Shown: one piece after another, positions 1 through 5,902 of the stretch
Layout of the letters: each line of letters begins with the position of its first letter
Numbering within the stretch: the first letter of the stretch is position 1
NCBI GenBank assembly: GCA_937996605.1
Contig: CALKVB010000477.1
Location: 1 to 7,756, forward strand
DNA length: 7,756 nucleotides
Source of the DNA: an uncultured Oxalobacteraceae bacterium
GTDB taxonomy: Bacteria; Pseudomonadota; Gammaproteobacteria; Burkholderiales; Burkholderiaceae_D
Reading direction: 5' to 3'
Program-made: the position numbers and the translations under genes
Notes under the pieces: generated by a model
What the model was told of the DNA's origin: nothing
Database searches by the model: none
What the model saw: only the letters and a program-made list of their open reading frames with translations

Positions 1-18
1 ACGACGCTCTTCCGATCT
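1..18 (+). other. Illumina adapter remnant at contig end
   Basis: These 18 bases (ACGACGCTCTTCCGATCT) are identical to the 3' end of the Illumina TruSeq universal adapter. They are therefore library sequence left on the contig rather than genomic DNA. The minus-strand reading frame stays open through them, so a translation would gain about six false residues at its end. The first genomic base is 19, or close to it. Confidence 0.93.
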
Positions 19-916
19 CATTGAAAGCGTGGATCTCATCGTTATACATCTGTGGCGATGATGGCTTACGTCCGCGACGTGCAGCTTCTTTGACTGTTGG
101 TAGCGTGTAAGCTGAGGTGTCGATATCCGCAATACTTGGGCTGCGCACTTCGCTTTGCTTCGGTGTTGCAGAGTCGGCCTTCGCGCTGATGTCTTCCGTT
201 TTTACGACGGCTTTCGCTGTTCGTACTCTTGTTTTCGTCTCGGTGCTGTCGAGTTGCTCAATTGAGGATGTAGGTTGCGCGTTGGCCTTATCTTGTTGTT
301 CGGGCTTTATGGTTGCAACCACTACCTTTTCACTATCTTCATTGTCAGTCGTGCTGACCACTTGAGCTGCCAGAGAAATCGCGCGCTTCTTCTTCACTTT
401 GACGACTGCTTTCGAGGCGCTTGTCGCCACTTGTAAGCTACCATCTTCGCCCACAAAAACAGCATTGGCCTCTGACGTATCAAGCGTCACTGTTTGTTCT
501 GGCACGGATACATCCTGAGCGAGTTGCTGCAAGTTTTCTTCAATATGAGCTCCTACCTCAGTTTTAGCTTCAACTGGCGCTGTTGTTTCAGCAGCGATCT
601 CGGGAGCGATTTCGGAAGCGAACTCAATTGATTTAGATGACTCGTTATCCTTTTCGGTCGCGGTAGTTGCGAGGCGCGAGCGACGTTTGGTAACCACGGT
701 GACAGACTGTACTTGCGTACGAATCACATCTCCGGAGTCGAGTTCAGGAGATTCTGTGAGTACGGGCAGAGCGAAGGTTCTGGTCTCCGCTTGGATATTT
801 TTTGTTTTGCTGCTCGCCAGGGTTTTGCCGAGCTTGATGGTTTTTGTCTTACCATTGGCTACTTCATCTATTGAGGTAGCTGATTGCGATGTGGATGATG
901 TTAAGCTGTTTTTCAT
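19..916 (-). CDS. Hypothetical low-complexity protein, N-terminal part, truncated by contig end
   Basis: I do not recognise this gene. Reading leftward from the ATG at 914-916, the frame is open for 299 codons into the adapter, with no stop. The product starts MKNSLTSSTSQSATSIDEVA. It is rich in Ser, Thr, Ala, Val, Lys and Glu, with few aromatic residues and no long hydrophobic stretch, which suggests a mostly disordered region. Basic patches occur, including KRRSR near residue 80, VKKKR near residue 180 and an AT-hook-like RRGRKP near residue 285. The last 20 residues (PQMYNDEIHAFNE) look more ordered and may begin a folded domain beyond the contig. The start is uncertain: no clear ribosome binding site precedes 916, and the same frame has an earlier ATG at 1006. 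That start would add 30 residues including a leucine-rich stretch. It could be the tail-like extension of a DNA- or RNA-binding protein, but that is a guess. A frame this long and stop-free, with protein-like composition, is probably real. Confidence 0.68.
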
Positions 917-1051
917 GTAACGAATTAAGTGCGACAACAAGTGCCAATCAAATTTGGATGGCAACAACAAAAGCAATAGGTAAACCAACGCAAAAAATAT
1001 CCCCATTCCAGCATGCTGACATGCAGGAAGTTTGGAGCTTGTTTATCAATG

Positions 1052-1075
1052 AAATAAAAAACCCGCGGTTGCGGG
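1052..1075 (-). terminator. Rho-independent terminator, minus strand
   Basis: On the minus strand, CCCGC, loop AACC and GCGGG form a five-pair all-GC stem, followed directly by six T and then ATTT. This is the usual shape of an intrinsic terminator for transcription coming from the right. The only candidate upstream on that strand is the interrupted small frame at 1107-1331, or an unrecognised RNA. The stem is short, so efficiency is uncertain. Confidence 0.6.
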
Positions 1076-1106
1076 CAATTTGTTGATGTATTTTTTTTGC
1101 GTATAT

Positions 1107-1331
1107 TTATGCGAGGTCGGGATTATCCACGGCTTCACCTTTCTTGACAAGCGAAACCGCGAATTTAGAAGCATAATTTTATAGTTTAAATAGTTTAGGA
1201 ATAATGACTTGTTGAGAAAAAAATAAGCAATACTTCTTTCTTGGTCTCTGTAATCGAATTCGCTTAAGAAATACGCCGCGGCTGATGCCACTCAATCTCG
1301 ATGCAAATACTTGCTTTTTATTCGAAAACAT
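1107..1331 (-). pseudogene. Small minus-strand frame split by one in-frame stop, possible decayed gene
   Basis: From the ATG at 1329-1331 the frame reads 50 codons (MFSNKKQVFASRLSG...) to TAA at 1179-1181. It then continues in the same frame for 23 residues, ending KKGEAVDNPDLA before a TAA at 1107-1109. The first part is strongly basic. The second part has an ordinary soluble-protein look and ends 32 bases before a good minus-strand terminator. This layout fits the 3' end of a former gene damaged by a nonsense change. I recognise no family, there is no clear ribosome binding site, and the left-hand part may be chance. The alternative is a non-coding RNA ending at the terminator, or nothing. 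Confidence 0.3.
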
Positions 1332-1350
1332 AGAGTAAAAGCATGAGCCT

Positions 1351-1359
1351 TGTTACAAT
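1351..1359 (+). promoter_or_regulatory. serS promoter, extended -10
   Basis: TGT followed by TACAAT makes an extended -10 element (TGnTAnAAT type). No good -35 hexamer sits 16-18 bases upstream, which is usual for extended -10 promoters. The next bases, ACGCGC, are GC-rich. Transcription would start near 1366, giving a leader of roughly 28 bases before the serS ATG. The leader has no strong Shine-Dalgarno match. Confidence 0.5.
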
Positions 1360-1393
1360 ACGCGCTTCGTCTTCTTTTTAGCACTTAACTATC

Positions 1394-2686
1394 ATGATTG
1401 ATATTCAACTTCTTCGTAAAGACATCGACAGTGTGGCTGCACGCTTGGCGAGCCGCAAATTTATTTTGGATGTGGCGACCTTTAACACTTTGGAGGGAGA
1501 GCGTAAACAAATTCAAAGTCGTACTGAAGAGTTGCAAGGCAAGCGCAATTCATTGTCTAAACAAGTCGGCATGTTGAAAGGCAAGGGCGAAGATGCGTCT
1601 GCGGTGATGGCTGAAGTGGCGGCAATTGCAGATGAACTCAAAGCTTCTGAAGTGCGCCTGGGAGAAGTGCAAATTGCGCTGAGTAATTTCATGTTGACGA
1701 TCCCAAATCTTCCGGATGAGTCTGTGCCAGTTGGGCAAGACGAATCTGGCAACGTGGTGGTACGTAGTGTTGGTACTCCACCAAGTTTTGATTTTCCAGT
1801 GAAGGATCATGTCGATGTTGGTGCTGCGCTTGGTCTGGAATTTGACGTCGCGGTGAAATTGACGGGCTCACGTTTCGCCGTATTAAAGGGCGGAATCGCT
1901 CGGCTGCATCGCGCTCTTGCACAATTTATGCTCGATACGCAAACTATGGAGAACGGCTACACAGAACACTATACGCCGTACATGGTGAATGCGGATTCGA
2001 TGCGTGGCACCGGACAGCTACCAAAATTCGAAGAAGACTTGTTTGCTGTAAAAAAAGGTGGTCAAGAGGGAGAAGGTGAGTCTTTCTATTTGATCCCAAC
2101 TGCGGAAGTGACTCTGACCAATACTGTACGTGACGAGATTTTGTCGGCAGATTCCTTGCCAATCAAAATGACAGCACACACCCCTTGCTTTCGTTCGGAG
2201 GCAGGCAGTTATGGACGCGATACCCGCGGTATGATCCGTCAACATCAGTTCGATAAAGTGGAATTGGTGCAGGTGGCACATCCAGAGAAGTCGATGGAAG
2301 CGTTGGAAGAAATGGTTGGACATGCAGAAATGATTTTGCAAAAATTGGGATTGCCGTATCGAGTCATGAGTTTGTGTACCGGTGATATGGGCTTCGGCGC
2401 AGCGAAAACCTATGATCTAGAAGTGTGGTTACCTGCTCAGAATACCTACCGTGAGATTTCTTCAATCTCTAATATGGGGGCCTTCCAAGCACGTCGTATG
2501 CAGGCCCGCTTCCGTAATGCTCAAGGTAAAACTGAACTAGTGCATACCTTAAATGGCTCGGCGCTCGCAGTTGGCCGCACTTTAGTCGCTGTGCTTGAGA
2601 ACTATCAGCAAGCTGACGGTAGTGTAGTAATCCCAGAAGCACTTCGTCCGTACATGGGTGGTATTGAAAGATTGTTGGCATTGTAA
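1394..2686 (+). CDS. serS: Seryl-tRNA synthetase
   Basis: SerRS is a cytoplasmic class II aminoacyl-tRNA synthetase. It activates serine with ATP and loads it onto tRNA-Ser and tRNA-Sec. At 430 residues it is full length for the bacterial enzyme. Residues 1-100 form the tRNA-binding N-terminal domain with its long antiparallel coiled coil, rich in Lys, Glu and Gln from about 30 to 95. The catalytic domain follows. It has the TAE serine-binding element at 236-238, motif 2 at 266-286 (FRSEAGSYGRDTRGM then IRQHQF), the SSISN segment at 356-360 with FQARRMQARFR after it, and motif 3 at 386-404 (LNGSALAVGRTLVAVLENY). The ATG at 1394 gives the standard family N-terminus MIDIQLLRKD. The gene has its own promoter and ends at a strong bidirectional hairpin. 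A serine tRNA, one of its substrates, lies about 2.4 kb downstream. Nothing in the catalytic motifs looks damaged. Confidence 0.98.
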   Translation: MIDIQLLRKDIDSVAARLASRKFILDVATFNTLEGERKQIQSRTEELQGKRNSLSKQVGMLKGKGEDASAVMAEVAAIADELKASEVRLGEVQIALSNFMLTIPNLPDESVPVGQDESGNVVVRSVGTPPSFDFPVKDHVDVGAALGLEFDVAVKLTGSRFAVLKGGIARLHRALAQFMLDTQTMENGYTEHYTPYMVNADSMRGTGQLPKFEEDLFAVKKGGQEGEGESFYLIPTAEVTLTNTVRDEILSADSLPIKMTAHTPCFRSEAGSYGRDTRGMIRQHQFDKVELVQVAHPEKSMEALEEMVGHAEMILQKLGLPYRVMSLCTGDMGFGAAKTYDLEVWLPAQNTYREISSISNMGAFQARRMQARFRNAQGKTELVHTLNGSALAVGRTLVAVLENYQQADGSVVIPEALRPYMGGIERLLAL

Positions 2687-2708
2687 TTAGCTAAGTTTCG
2701 ACCCCGTT

Positions 2709-2738
2709 AAAAAACCAGCTTTTAGGGCTGGTTTTTTT
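2709..2738. terminator. Bidirectional terminator between convergent serS and the c-di-GMP gene
   Basis: ACCAGC (2714-2719) pairs with GCTGGT (2727-2732) around a seven-base loop. Six A precede the stem and seven T end it. It can stop serS transcripts on the plus strand and, read on the other strand, transcripts of the gene ending at 2756. It lies 23 bases past the serS stop. Confidence 0.88.
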
Positions 2739-2755
2739 ATGTGCTTGCCTGTTTT

Positions 2756-4615
2756 TTATTCTTTACGCCTATCGATAAAAAGGCTATTGCCATGAATTTT
2801 TTTTGCCTGCTTTTTGGCGTCAGCTGCAGCGACAGAGATTTGATGATGTGATTGAAAGCTAAAAGGCAAGGCTTGGATAACGCCTAGCGAAATGCTTATG
2901 AGAGGATAAAATACTTTTTTTCCTTGCCTATCCTCGCTGATGTAGCCTCCTTGTTCGAGATCTTCATGGCTATAAAATTCTCGAATCGTACTTTCAAATC
3001 GATTGAGAATATTTTGGCAGCGATCTTCCCAATCTGGGCTTTGAAACAAAATGATGAAGTCGTCTCCTCCAATGTGGCCAATGAAATCAGCGTCGATGTC
3101 GCACGCATCACGTAAAATTTTGCTTGCCATTTGAATTACTTCGTCGCCACGTTGATATCCGTAGACGTCATTGAAGGGTTTGAAATGATCGAGGTCCGCG
3201 TAGCATGCAGTGAAAGATTTTCCTTCGCTTAAGAATTGGTCAATGTGCTGATTAATCGGAACATTACCTGGCAATTGCGTTAGTGGATTCGCATATCGCG
3301 CCGCCTCAATTTGCAATTGTGTGATGGTTCTCATTAAATCGGGTCCTGTTGCTAGGCCCAGATATTGTCCGTTCTCGGTGATGAGAATACCGTTGATCAG
3401 TTGATCTGGGTCTGCTGCGACAATCGCATGACTTACTTCATGTAAGCTTGTTCCGTGGTCAACAATGACAGGATTTTTATCCATGAAAACGGTACATGCT
3501 TTTTTACCATACAGTTCCCGCTGAAAGGGTCGCGAAAAACGATCGATCATGGTGTGCCGATTGATAACACCGATAGGTTTTCCATTGTCAACGATAGGGA
3601 TGACTTTCAGATTGGGATCAAGAAGAAACCGGTTTTCTAACTCGTTATTTAACATGTGCGGGTGTGCGACGGCAGGATACTTGATTAGCTGTCGAATCGT
3701 TTTGGTAACCGGATTCTTAGAGTTTTCCGATGAACGTGACTTTGTTTGGGCTTGCAAAATGCTGCGTGCGACTTCGGCAGAAATTGTCTTTGCGGGAGTC
3801 GTGTGAGGTTTGGCGATATGGTAGCCTTGGCCACAGGATACGCCTAATTGCTTAACCGCGATGAGTTCGCCATGGGTCTCGATACCTTCGGCAATTACCT
3901 TGGTGTCGGATTGTAGGGCAATGCTTTGAATCGATCGGACGAATTGCATCTTCACTGGGTCTTTATCGATTCCTTGAATAAAATGCATATCAATCTTGAC
4001 GAACTCGGGCTTAAGTTCCGACCACAGACGTAAGCTGGAGAATCCTTCTCCTAGGTCATCGATGGCAATTTGAAAGCCCATGCGACGATAATGTGCAACT
4101 GCCTCCTGCAGCAGCACGTAGTCATGGGTTGGTTGATATTCGGTAAGTTCTATAATCACCCGTTTGGGATCTATACCAAGGGAGGTGATGTAGTCTAGTG
4201 TTTGGCCGTGCTTTGCATCTTTTTGCAGTAGGCACTCAGGACTGACATTTAAAAATAACTTACCGGGTAAATTGAGCGCTTGAAATTGTTCTAATACGAT
4301 TCGGCGGCATAAATGCTCAACGTCAACTGTCAGATTGTTTTCCCAGGCAGCTTGAAGTAGTTTGATGGGTGAATGCAAGATGCTATCGGAAGGGCCCCGA
4401 ATTAAACCCTCGTACCCTAAGATCTCGCCCTTACTTAAATCAATAATCGCCTGAAAACGCGCACTTAAGCGCCGTTCACGGATAATTTCTAGCAACTCGG
4501 TTCGTGTGCTTGTCTTTTGCGTTTCAAACTGTTGCAACAAAAGGTGAGGCTCCTTGAACTTTATTGGTTGCAGAATCACTGCTTCCTGTTCTTGAAATAA
4601 CGCTTCGCTATTCAT
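2756..4615 (-). CDS. EAL-CBS-GGDEF-type cyclic-di-GMP protein, probable phosphodiesterase
   Basis: This 619-residue protein probably acts in cyclic-di-GMP turnover in the cytoplasm, as no membrane segment or signal peptide is visible. Residues 45-285 form an EAL domain with the expected metal and catalytic residues. These are E69 in YEGLIRGP (EGL in place of EAL), N123 in LNVSP, E156 in IIELTE, D186-D187 in IDDLGEGFSSL, K207, E243 in AEGIE and Q263 in GQGYHIAKP. Residues 305-435 look like a pair of CBS repeats, which in other proteins sense adenine nucleotides. Residues 440-615 form a GGDEF-like domain. It keeps D474, N482 and D491, but the signature is GGDDF (516-520), and the residue expected to be Arg in the RxxD inhibitory site is Ile. 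An extra segment of about 20 residues (roughly 547-570) precedes the SISLG strand. I infer hydrolysis of c-di-GMP with the GGDDF domain as a nucleotide sensor or weak cyclase. The start at 4615 is the first ATG of the frame; its ribosome binding site is weak. The gene is convergent with serS and stands alone. Confidence 0.9.
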   Translation of the reverse strand: MNSEALFQEQEAVILQPIKFKEPHLLLQQFETQKTSTRTELLEIIRERRLSARFQAIIDLSKGEILGYEGLIRGPSDSILHSPIKLLQAAWENNLTVDVEHLCRRIVLEQFQALNLPGKLFLNVSPECLLQKDAKHGQTLDYITSLGIDPKRVIIELTEYQPTHDYVLLQEAVAHYRRMGFQIAIDDLGEGFSSLRLWSELKPEFVKIDMHFIQGIDKDPVKMQFVRSIQSIALQSDTKVIAEGIETHGELIAVKQLGVSCGQGYHIAKPHTTPAKTISAEVARSILQAQTKSRSSENSKNPVTKTIRQLIKYPAVAHPHMLNNELENRFLLDPNLKVIPIVDNGKPIGVINRHTMIDRFSRPFQRELYGKKACTVFMDKNPVIVDHGTSLHEVSHAIVAADPDQLINGILITENGQYLGLATGPDLMRTITQLQIEAARYANPLTQLPGNVPINQHIDQFLSEGKSFTACYADLDHFKPFNDVYGYQRGDEVIQMASKILRDACDIDADFIGHIGGDDFIILFQSPDWEDRCQNILNRFESTIREFYSHEDLEQGGYISEDRQGKKVFYPLISISLGVIQALPFSFQSHHQISVAAADAKKQAKKIHGNSLFIDRRKE

Positions 4616-4660
4616 GCTAATTACCCGCTTTCCAATGAAAAATTAAGTCTTATTATTGTT

Positions 4661-4676
4661 TTTAGGAAAGCCTAAA
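4661..4676. repeat. Inverted repeat TTTAGG-N4-CCTAAA
   Basis: A perfect six-base inverted repeat with a four-base spacer lies 46 bases upstream of the start of the c-di-GMP gene. That is a reasonable place for an operator or promoter-proximal protein site. It has no T-run on the minus strand that would make it a terminator. No known regulator is identified. Confidence 0.45.
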
Positions 4677-4684
4677 GCATGAAT

Positions 4685-4702
4685 GTGACCACGATATGTC
4701 AC
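4685..4702. repeat. Inverted repeat GTGAC-N8-GTCAC
   Basis: Perfect five-base arms flank eight bases, just outside the TTTAGG/CCTAAA repeat. The arms recall a CRP half-site (TGTGA/TCAC), but the gap is too long for CRP. It may be a regulator site for the c-di-GMP gene, or chance. Confidence 0.35.
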
Positions 4703-4867
4703 GTTGAATTAATTGTTGTTATCGCCAAGAGATCGAGGATGGAATACGAGTTGGCAGTGTCTATTTCCGAATCAGGTAATTTGTAAATTGGCTTTGAGTT
4801 AAAATAATTTGTCTATACAATTGCGATTGCGTAGCTGGAAATGATTCAAAGCATAGAATGAAGAAAA

Positions 4868-4883
4868 TAGAGTGATTACTCTA
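4868..4883. repeat. Inverted repeat TAGAGT-N4-ACTCTA
   Basis: A second perfect six-base inverted repeat with a four-base centre lies about 180 bases upstream of tRNA-Ser. A short A-run precedes it and AAAT follows. It could form a small hairpin in RNA or bind a dimeric protein. No T-run follows, so it is not a standard terminator. Confidence 0.4.
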
Positions 4884-5027
4884 AATGTCGCATGCTTATT
4901 AGCTTTGCAAGTGATATCGCACTTTAGCGCTATATATATTCAACATATAAAGTGAAAAGTGTAAGAAATATCAGGGTTTCAGAGCCAAACTTGCTAAAAA
5001 AACAGGCTACCAAACCGATTTGATCTT

Positions 5028-5043
5028 TGCTACAATCGCCCGC
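5028..5043 (+). promoter_or_regulatory. tRNA-Ser promoter with GC-rich discriminator
   Basis: TGC plus TACAAT (5031-5036) is an extended -10 element, followed by the GC-rich discriminator CGCCCGCT. A GC-rich discriminator is typical of stable-RNA promoters under stringent control in proteobacteria. No good -35 box is visible at standard spacing; AT-rich DNA further upstream could act as an UP element. Transcription would start near 5043, about 20 bases before the mature tRNA. Confidence 0.6.
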
Positions 5044-5062
5044 TTGACGACATTTGTAGTTT

Positions 5063-5153
5063 GGAAAGATGGCAGAGTGGTCGAATGCACCGGACTCGAA
5101 ATCCGGCATACGTTTATGACGTATCCAGGGTTCAAATCCCTGTCTTTCCGCCA
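5063..5153 (+). tRNA. tRNA-Ser, anticodon CGA (reads UCG)
   Basis: The acceptor arms GGAAAGA (5063-5069) and TCTTTCC (5143-5149) pair fully. The discriminator is G, and CCA is encoded at 5151-5153. The anticodon stem CCGGA/TCCGG encloses loop CTCGAAA, with CGA at 5097-5099. The T arm is CAGGG-TTCAAAT-CCCTG. A long variable arm (ATACG...CGTAT) marks it as class II, as expected for serine. The anticodon reads UCG codons. No clear hairpin terminator follows. The opposite strand carries a long open frame through this gene, a common false call opposite tRNA-Ser. Confidence 0.97.
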
Positions 5154-5296
5154 AAGCAACAGATGAGGAACCGGAATTGACGAAGATCAAGAGGTTCAGG
5201 CTTGAGTCAAAACCCAACAAATTTTTGTGTTCTATTAGTCATTTGCTCAAGAAATGATTTTGATAAATCATGCAAAACTAATGACAAGTTTGCTGT

Positions 5297-5325
5297 TTGA
5301 CACAATTTCAGTGTTGGATTAACAC
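5297..5325 (+). promoter_or_regulatory. TTGACA box with overlapping ACAC/GTGT inverted repeats
   Basis: TTGACA at 5297-5302 is a perfect -35 hexamer, but the -10 candidate 17 bases on (TAACAC) is poor. Overlapping it are ACAC (5300-5303), GTGTT (5311-5315) and AACAC (5321-5325). The last two form an inverted repeat around five bases, and successive half-sites are about one helical turn apart. This looks like an operator in front of the small HTH gene at 5440, but no protein is known to bind it. Confidence 0.35.
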
Positions 5326-5337
5326 GATCCCGTGGCT

Positions 5338-5365
5338 TTGTTGCATGAGGAATCTACATTATAAG
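5338..5365 (+). promoter_or_regulatory. Candidate promoter for the small HTH gene
   Basis: TTGTTG (5338-5343), a 16-base spacer and TATAAG (5360-5365) give a reasonable sigma-70-type promoter. The leader would be about 68 bases before the ATG at 5440. It competes with the TTGACA box 40 bases upstream as the true promoter. Confidence 0.4.
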
Positions 5366-5439
5366 AAGCGGCTAATTATTTCAAATAGCTAGCGCATACA
5401 GATAAATTTGGCTGTATTTTGTGAAGAGTGAGTTAAAGA

Positions 5440-5730
5440 ATGGCAAACCTATTAGATCTGAAGTCTGACGATTTTGATTACAACCCAAATAATTTATTGG
5501 ATACGTTGATCAAACAATTGAATTTGAAAAATGATGCAGCGCTGTCCAGAGCCTTGGAAGTTGCTCCTCCAGTGATTAGCAAAATTCGCCATCACCACTT
5601 GCCGGTTGGGGCGTCTTTGTTGATCCGTATGCACGAAATTAGTGATTTAAGTATCAAGGATTTGCGTGCCTTGATGGGAGATCGTCGTGAAAAGTTCCGT
5701 ATCGGCGATCAAGTTATTCGTGTTGATTAA
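5440..5730 (+). CDS. Small HTH-like protein, probable DNA-binding regulator
   Basis: This 96-residue acidic-then-basic protein has no signal peptide or membrane segment. Residues 18-80 read like a compact helical Cro/C1-type domain: helix NLLDTLIKQLNL, then a helix-turn-helix (NDAALSRALE, turn VAPP, recognition helix VISKIRHHH at 45-53), then helices LLIRMHEIS and IKDLRALMG. A basic tail DRREKFRIGD follows. The pattern resembles small phage-type repressors and conserved hypothetical proteins of Burkholderiales. DNA binding is inferred from the motif only. The ATG at 5440 is preceded by a weak purine-rich GAAGAGTGAG. The gene has a possible operator upstream and its own terminator at 5762, so it is not tightly joined to the NTPase gene that starts 172 bases later on the same strand. 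I cannot assign a gene name. Confidence 0.85.
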   Translation: MANLLDLKSDDFDYNPNNLLDTLIKQLNLKNDAALSRALEVAPPVISKIRHHHLPVGASLLIRMHEISDLSIKDLRALMGDRREKFRIGDQVIRVD

Positions 5731-5761
5731 TTAGCTCGAATTTGAAAACGAAATAAATGAG

Positions 5762-5800
5762 CAGGACCAAGTCAGAGTTGATTTGGTCCTGTTTGCTTTT
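5762..5800 (+). terminator. Rho-independent terminator after the small HTH gene
   Basis: CAGGACCAA (5762-5770) pairs perfectly with TTGGTCCTG (5783-5791) around a 12-base loop. The T-rich tail TTTGCTTTT follows. It lies 31 bases past the stop codon. The tail is interrupted by GC, so some read-through into the next gene is possible. Confidence 0.8.
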
Positions 5801-5834
5801 GCGCTGCAATTTTTTGTGAATGCATATTTGTAAA

Positions 5835-5863
5835 TTGCCTTGCGGAAAAATACCGTCTATGAT
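5835..5863 (+). promoter_or_regulatory. Promoter of the AAA_28-like gene
   Basis: TTGCCT (5835-5840), a 17-base spacer and TATGAT (5858-5863, five of six consensus bases) form a good sigma-70-type promoter. Transcription would begin near 5870. This falls after the TTG at 5840 that would otherwise extend the reading frame, and so supports the later start at 5903. Confidence 0.6.
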
Positions 5864-5902
5864 GTTAAGCACATGGTAAAACATGATTACCGAGGAGGCG
5901 AT

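Larger units (their letters stand above)
917..1393. other. Intergenic region between the minus-strand gene and serS
   Basis: This 477-base gap has no convincing intact gene. From left to right it holds the 5' flank of the minus-strand hypothetical gene, including a possible upstream start at 1006. A minus-strand hairpin terminator follows at 1052-1075, then a small minus-strand frame broken by one stop at 1107-1331, and the serS promoter near 1351-1359. A run of eight or more T lies at 1091-1098, but it is too far from the hairpin to make a plus-strand terminator. Confidence 0.7.
4616..5062. other. AT-rich divergent intergenic region with several inverted repeats
   Basis: I find no credible gene in these 447 bases between the 5' ends of the c-di-GMP gene and tRNA-Ser. 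The strand contains several short perfect inverted repeats (4661-4676, 4685-4702, 4868-4883, and 4920-4926 with 4948-4954) and AT-rich alternations such as TATATATATT near 4931. A -10 box for tRNA-Ser is visible, but I cannot assign a convincing promoter to the c-di-GMP gene. Confidence 0.65.

Noticed and set aside
117..920. Two plus-strand frames (117-365 and 687-920)
   Set aside because: They lie opposite the much longer open minus-strand frame and have a Ser/Val/Leu-rich shadow composition with no ribosome binding sites.
889..1086. Plus-strand 65-codon frame
   Set aside because: It overlaps the 5' end of the minus-strand gene and the terminator, and its composition is not protein-like.
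1046..1291. Minus-strand 81-codon frame starting with GTG at 1291
   Set aside because: It runs through the minus-strand terminator hairpin and has no ribosome binding site. The frame with the better-looking C-terminus is a different one (1107-1331).
4684..4703. CRP-like site at TGTGA...TCACG
   Set aside because: The half-sites are separated by ten bases rather than the six required by CRP.
4930..5220. Minus-strand 96-codon frame containing ERQGFEPWIRHKRMPDFESG
   Set aside because: It is read straight through the tRNA-Ser gene on the opposite strand. This string is a familiar artefact of translating antisense tRNA-Ser.
5214..5235. AACAAATTTTTGTGTT as a tRNA-Ser terminator
   Set aside because: The stem is only five mostly A-T pairs with a two-base loop, and no T-run follows.
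5334..5345. GGCTTTGTTGCA, resembling terminal inverted repeats of IS6-type elements
   Set aside because: No matching opposite end or transposase remnant is found in the window, and part of it fits a promoter -35. A 12-base resemblance alone is too weak.
5063..5439. Possible phage attachment site at the 3' end of tRNA-Ser
   Set aside because: No second copy of the tRNA 3' end and no integrase gene are present in the window.
5840..5902. Extension of the NTPase gene to a TTG start at 5840
   Set aside because: The TTG overlaps the -35 box of a good promoter (5835-5863), while ATG 5903 has GAGGAGG just upstream.
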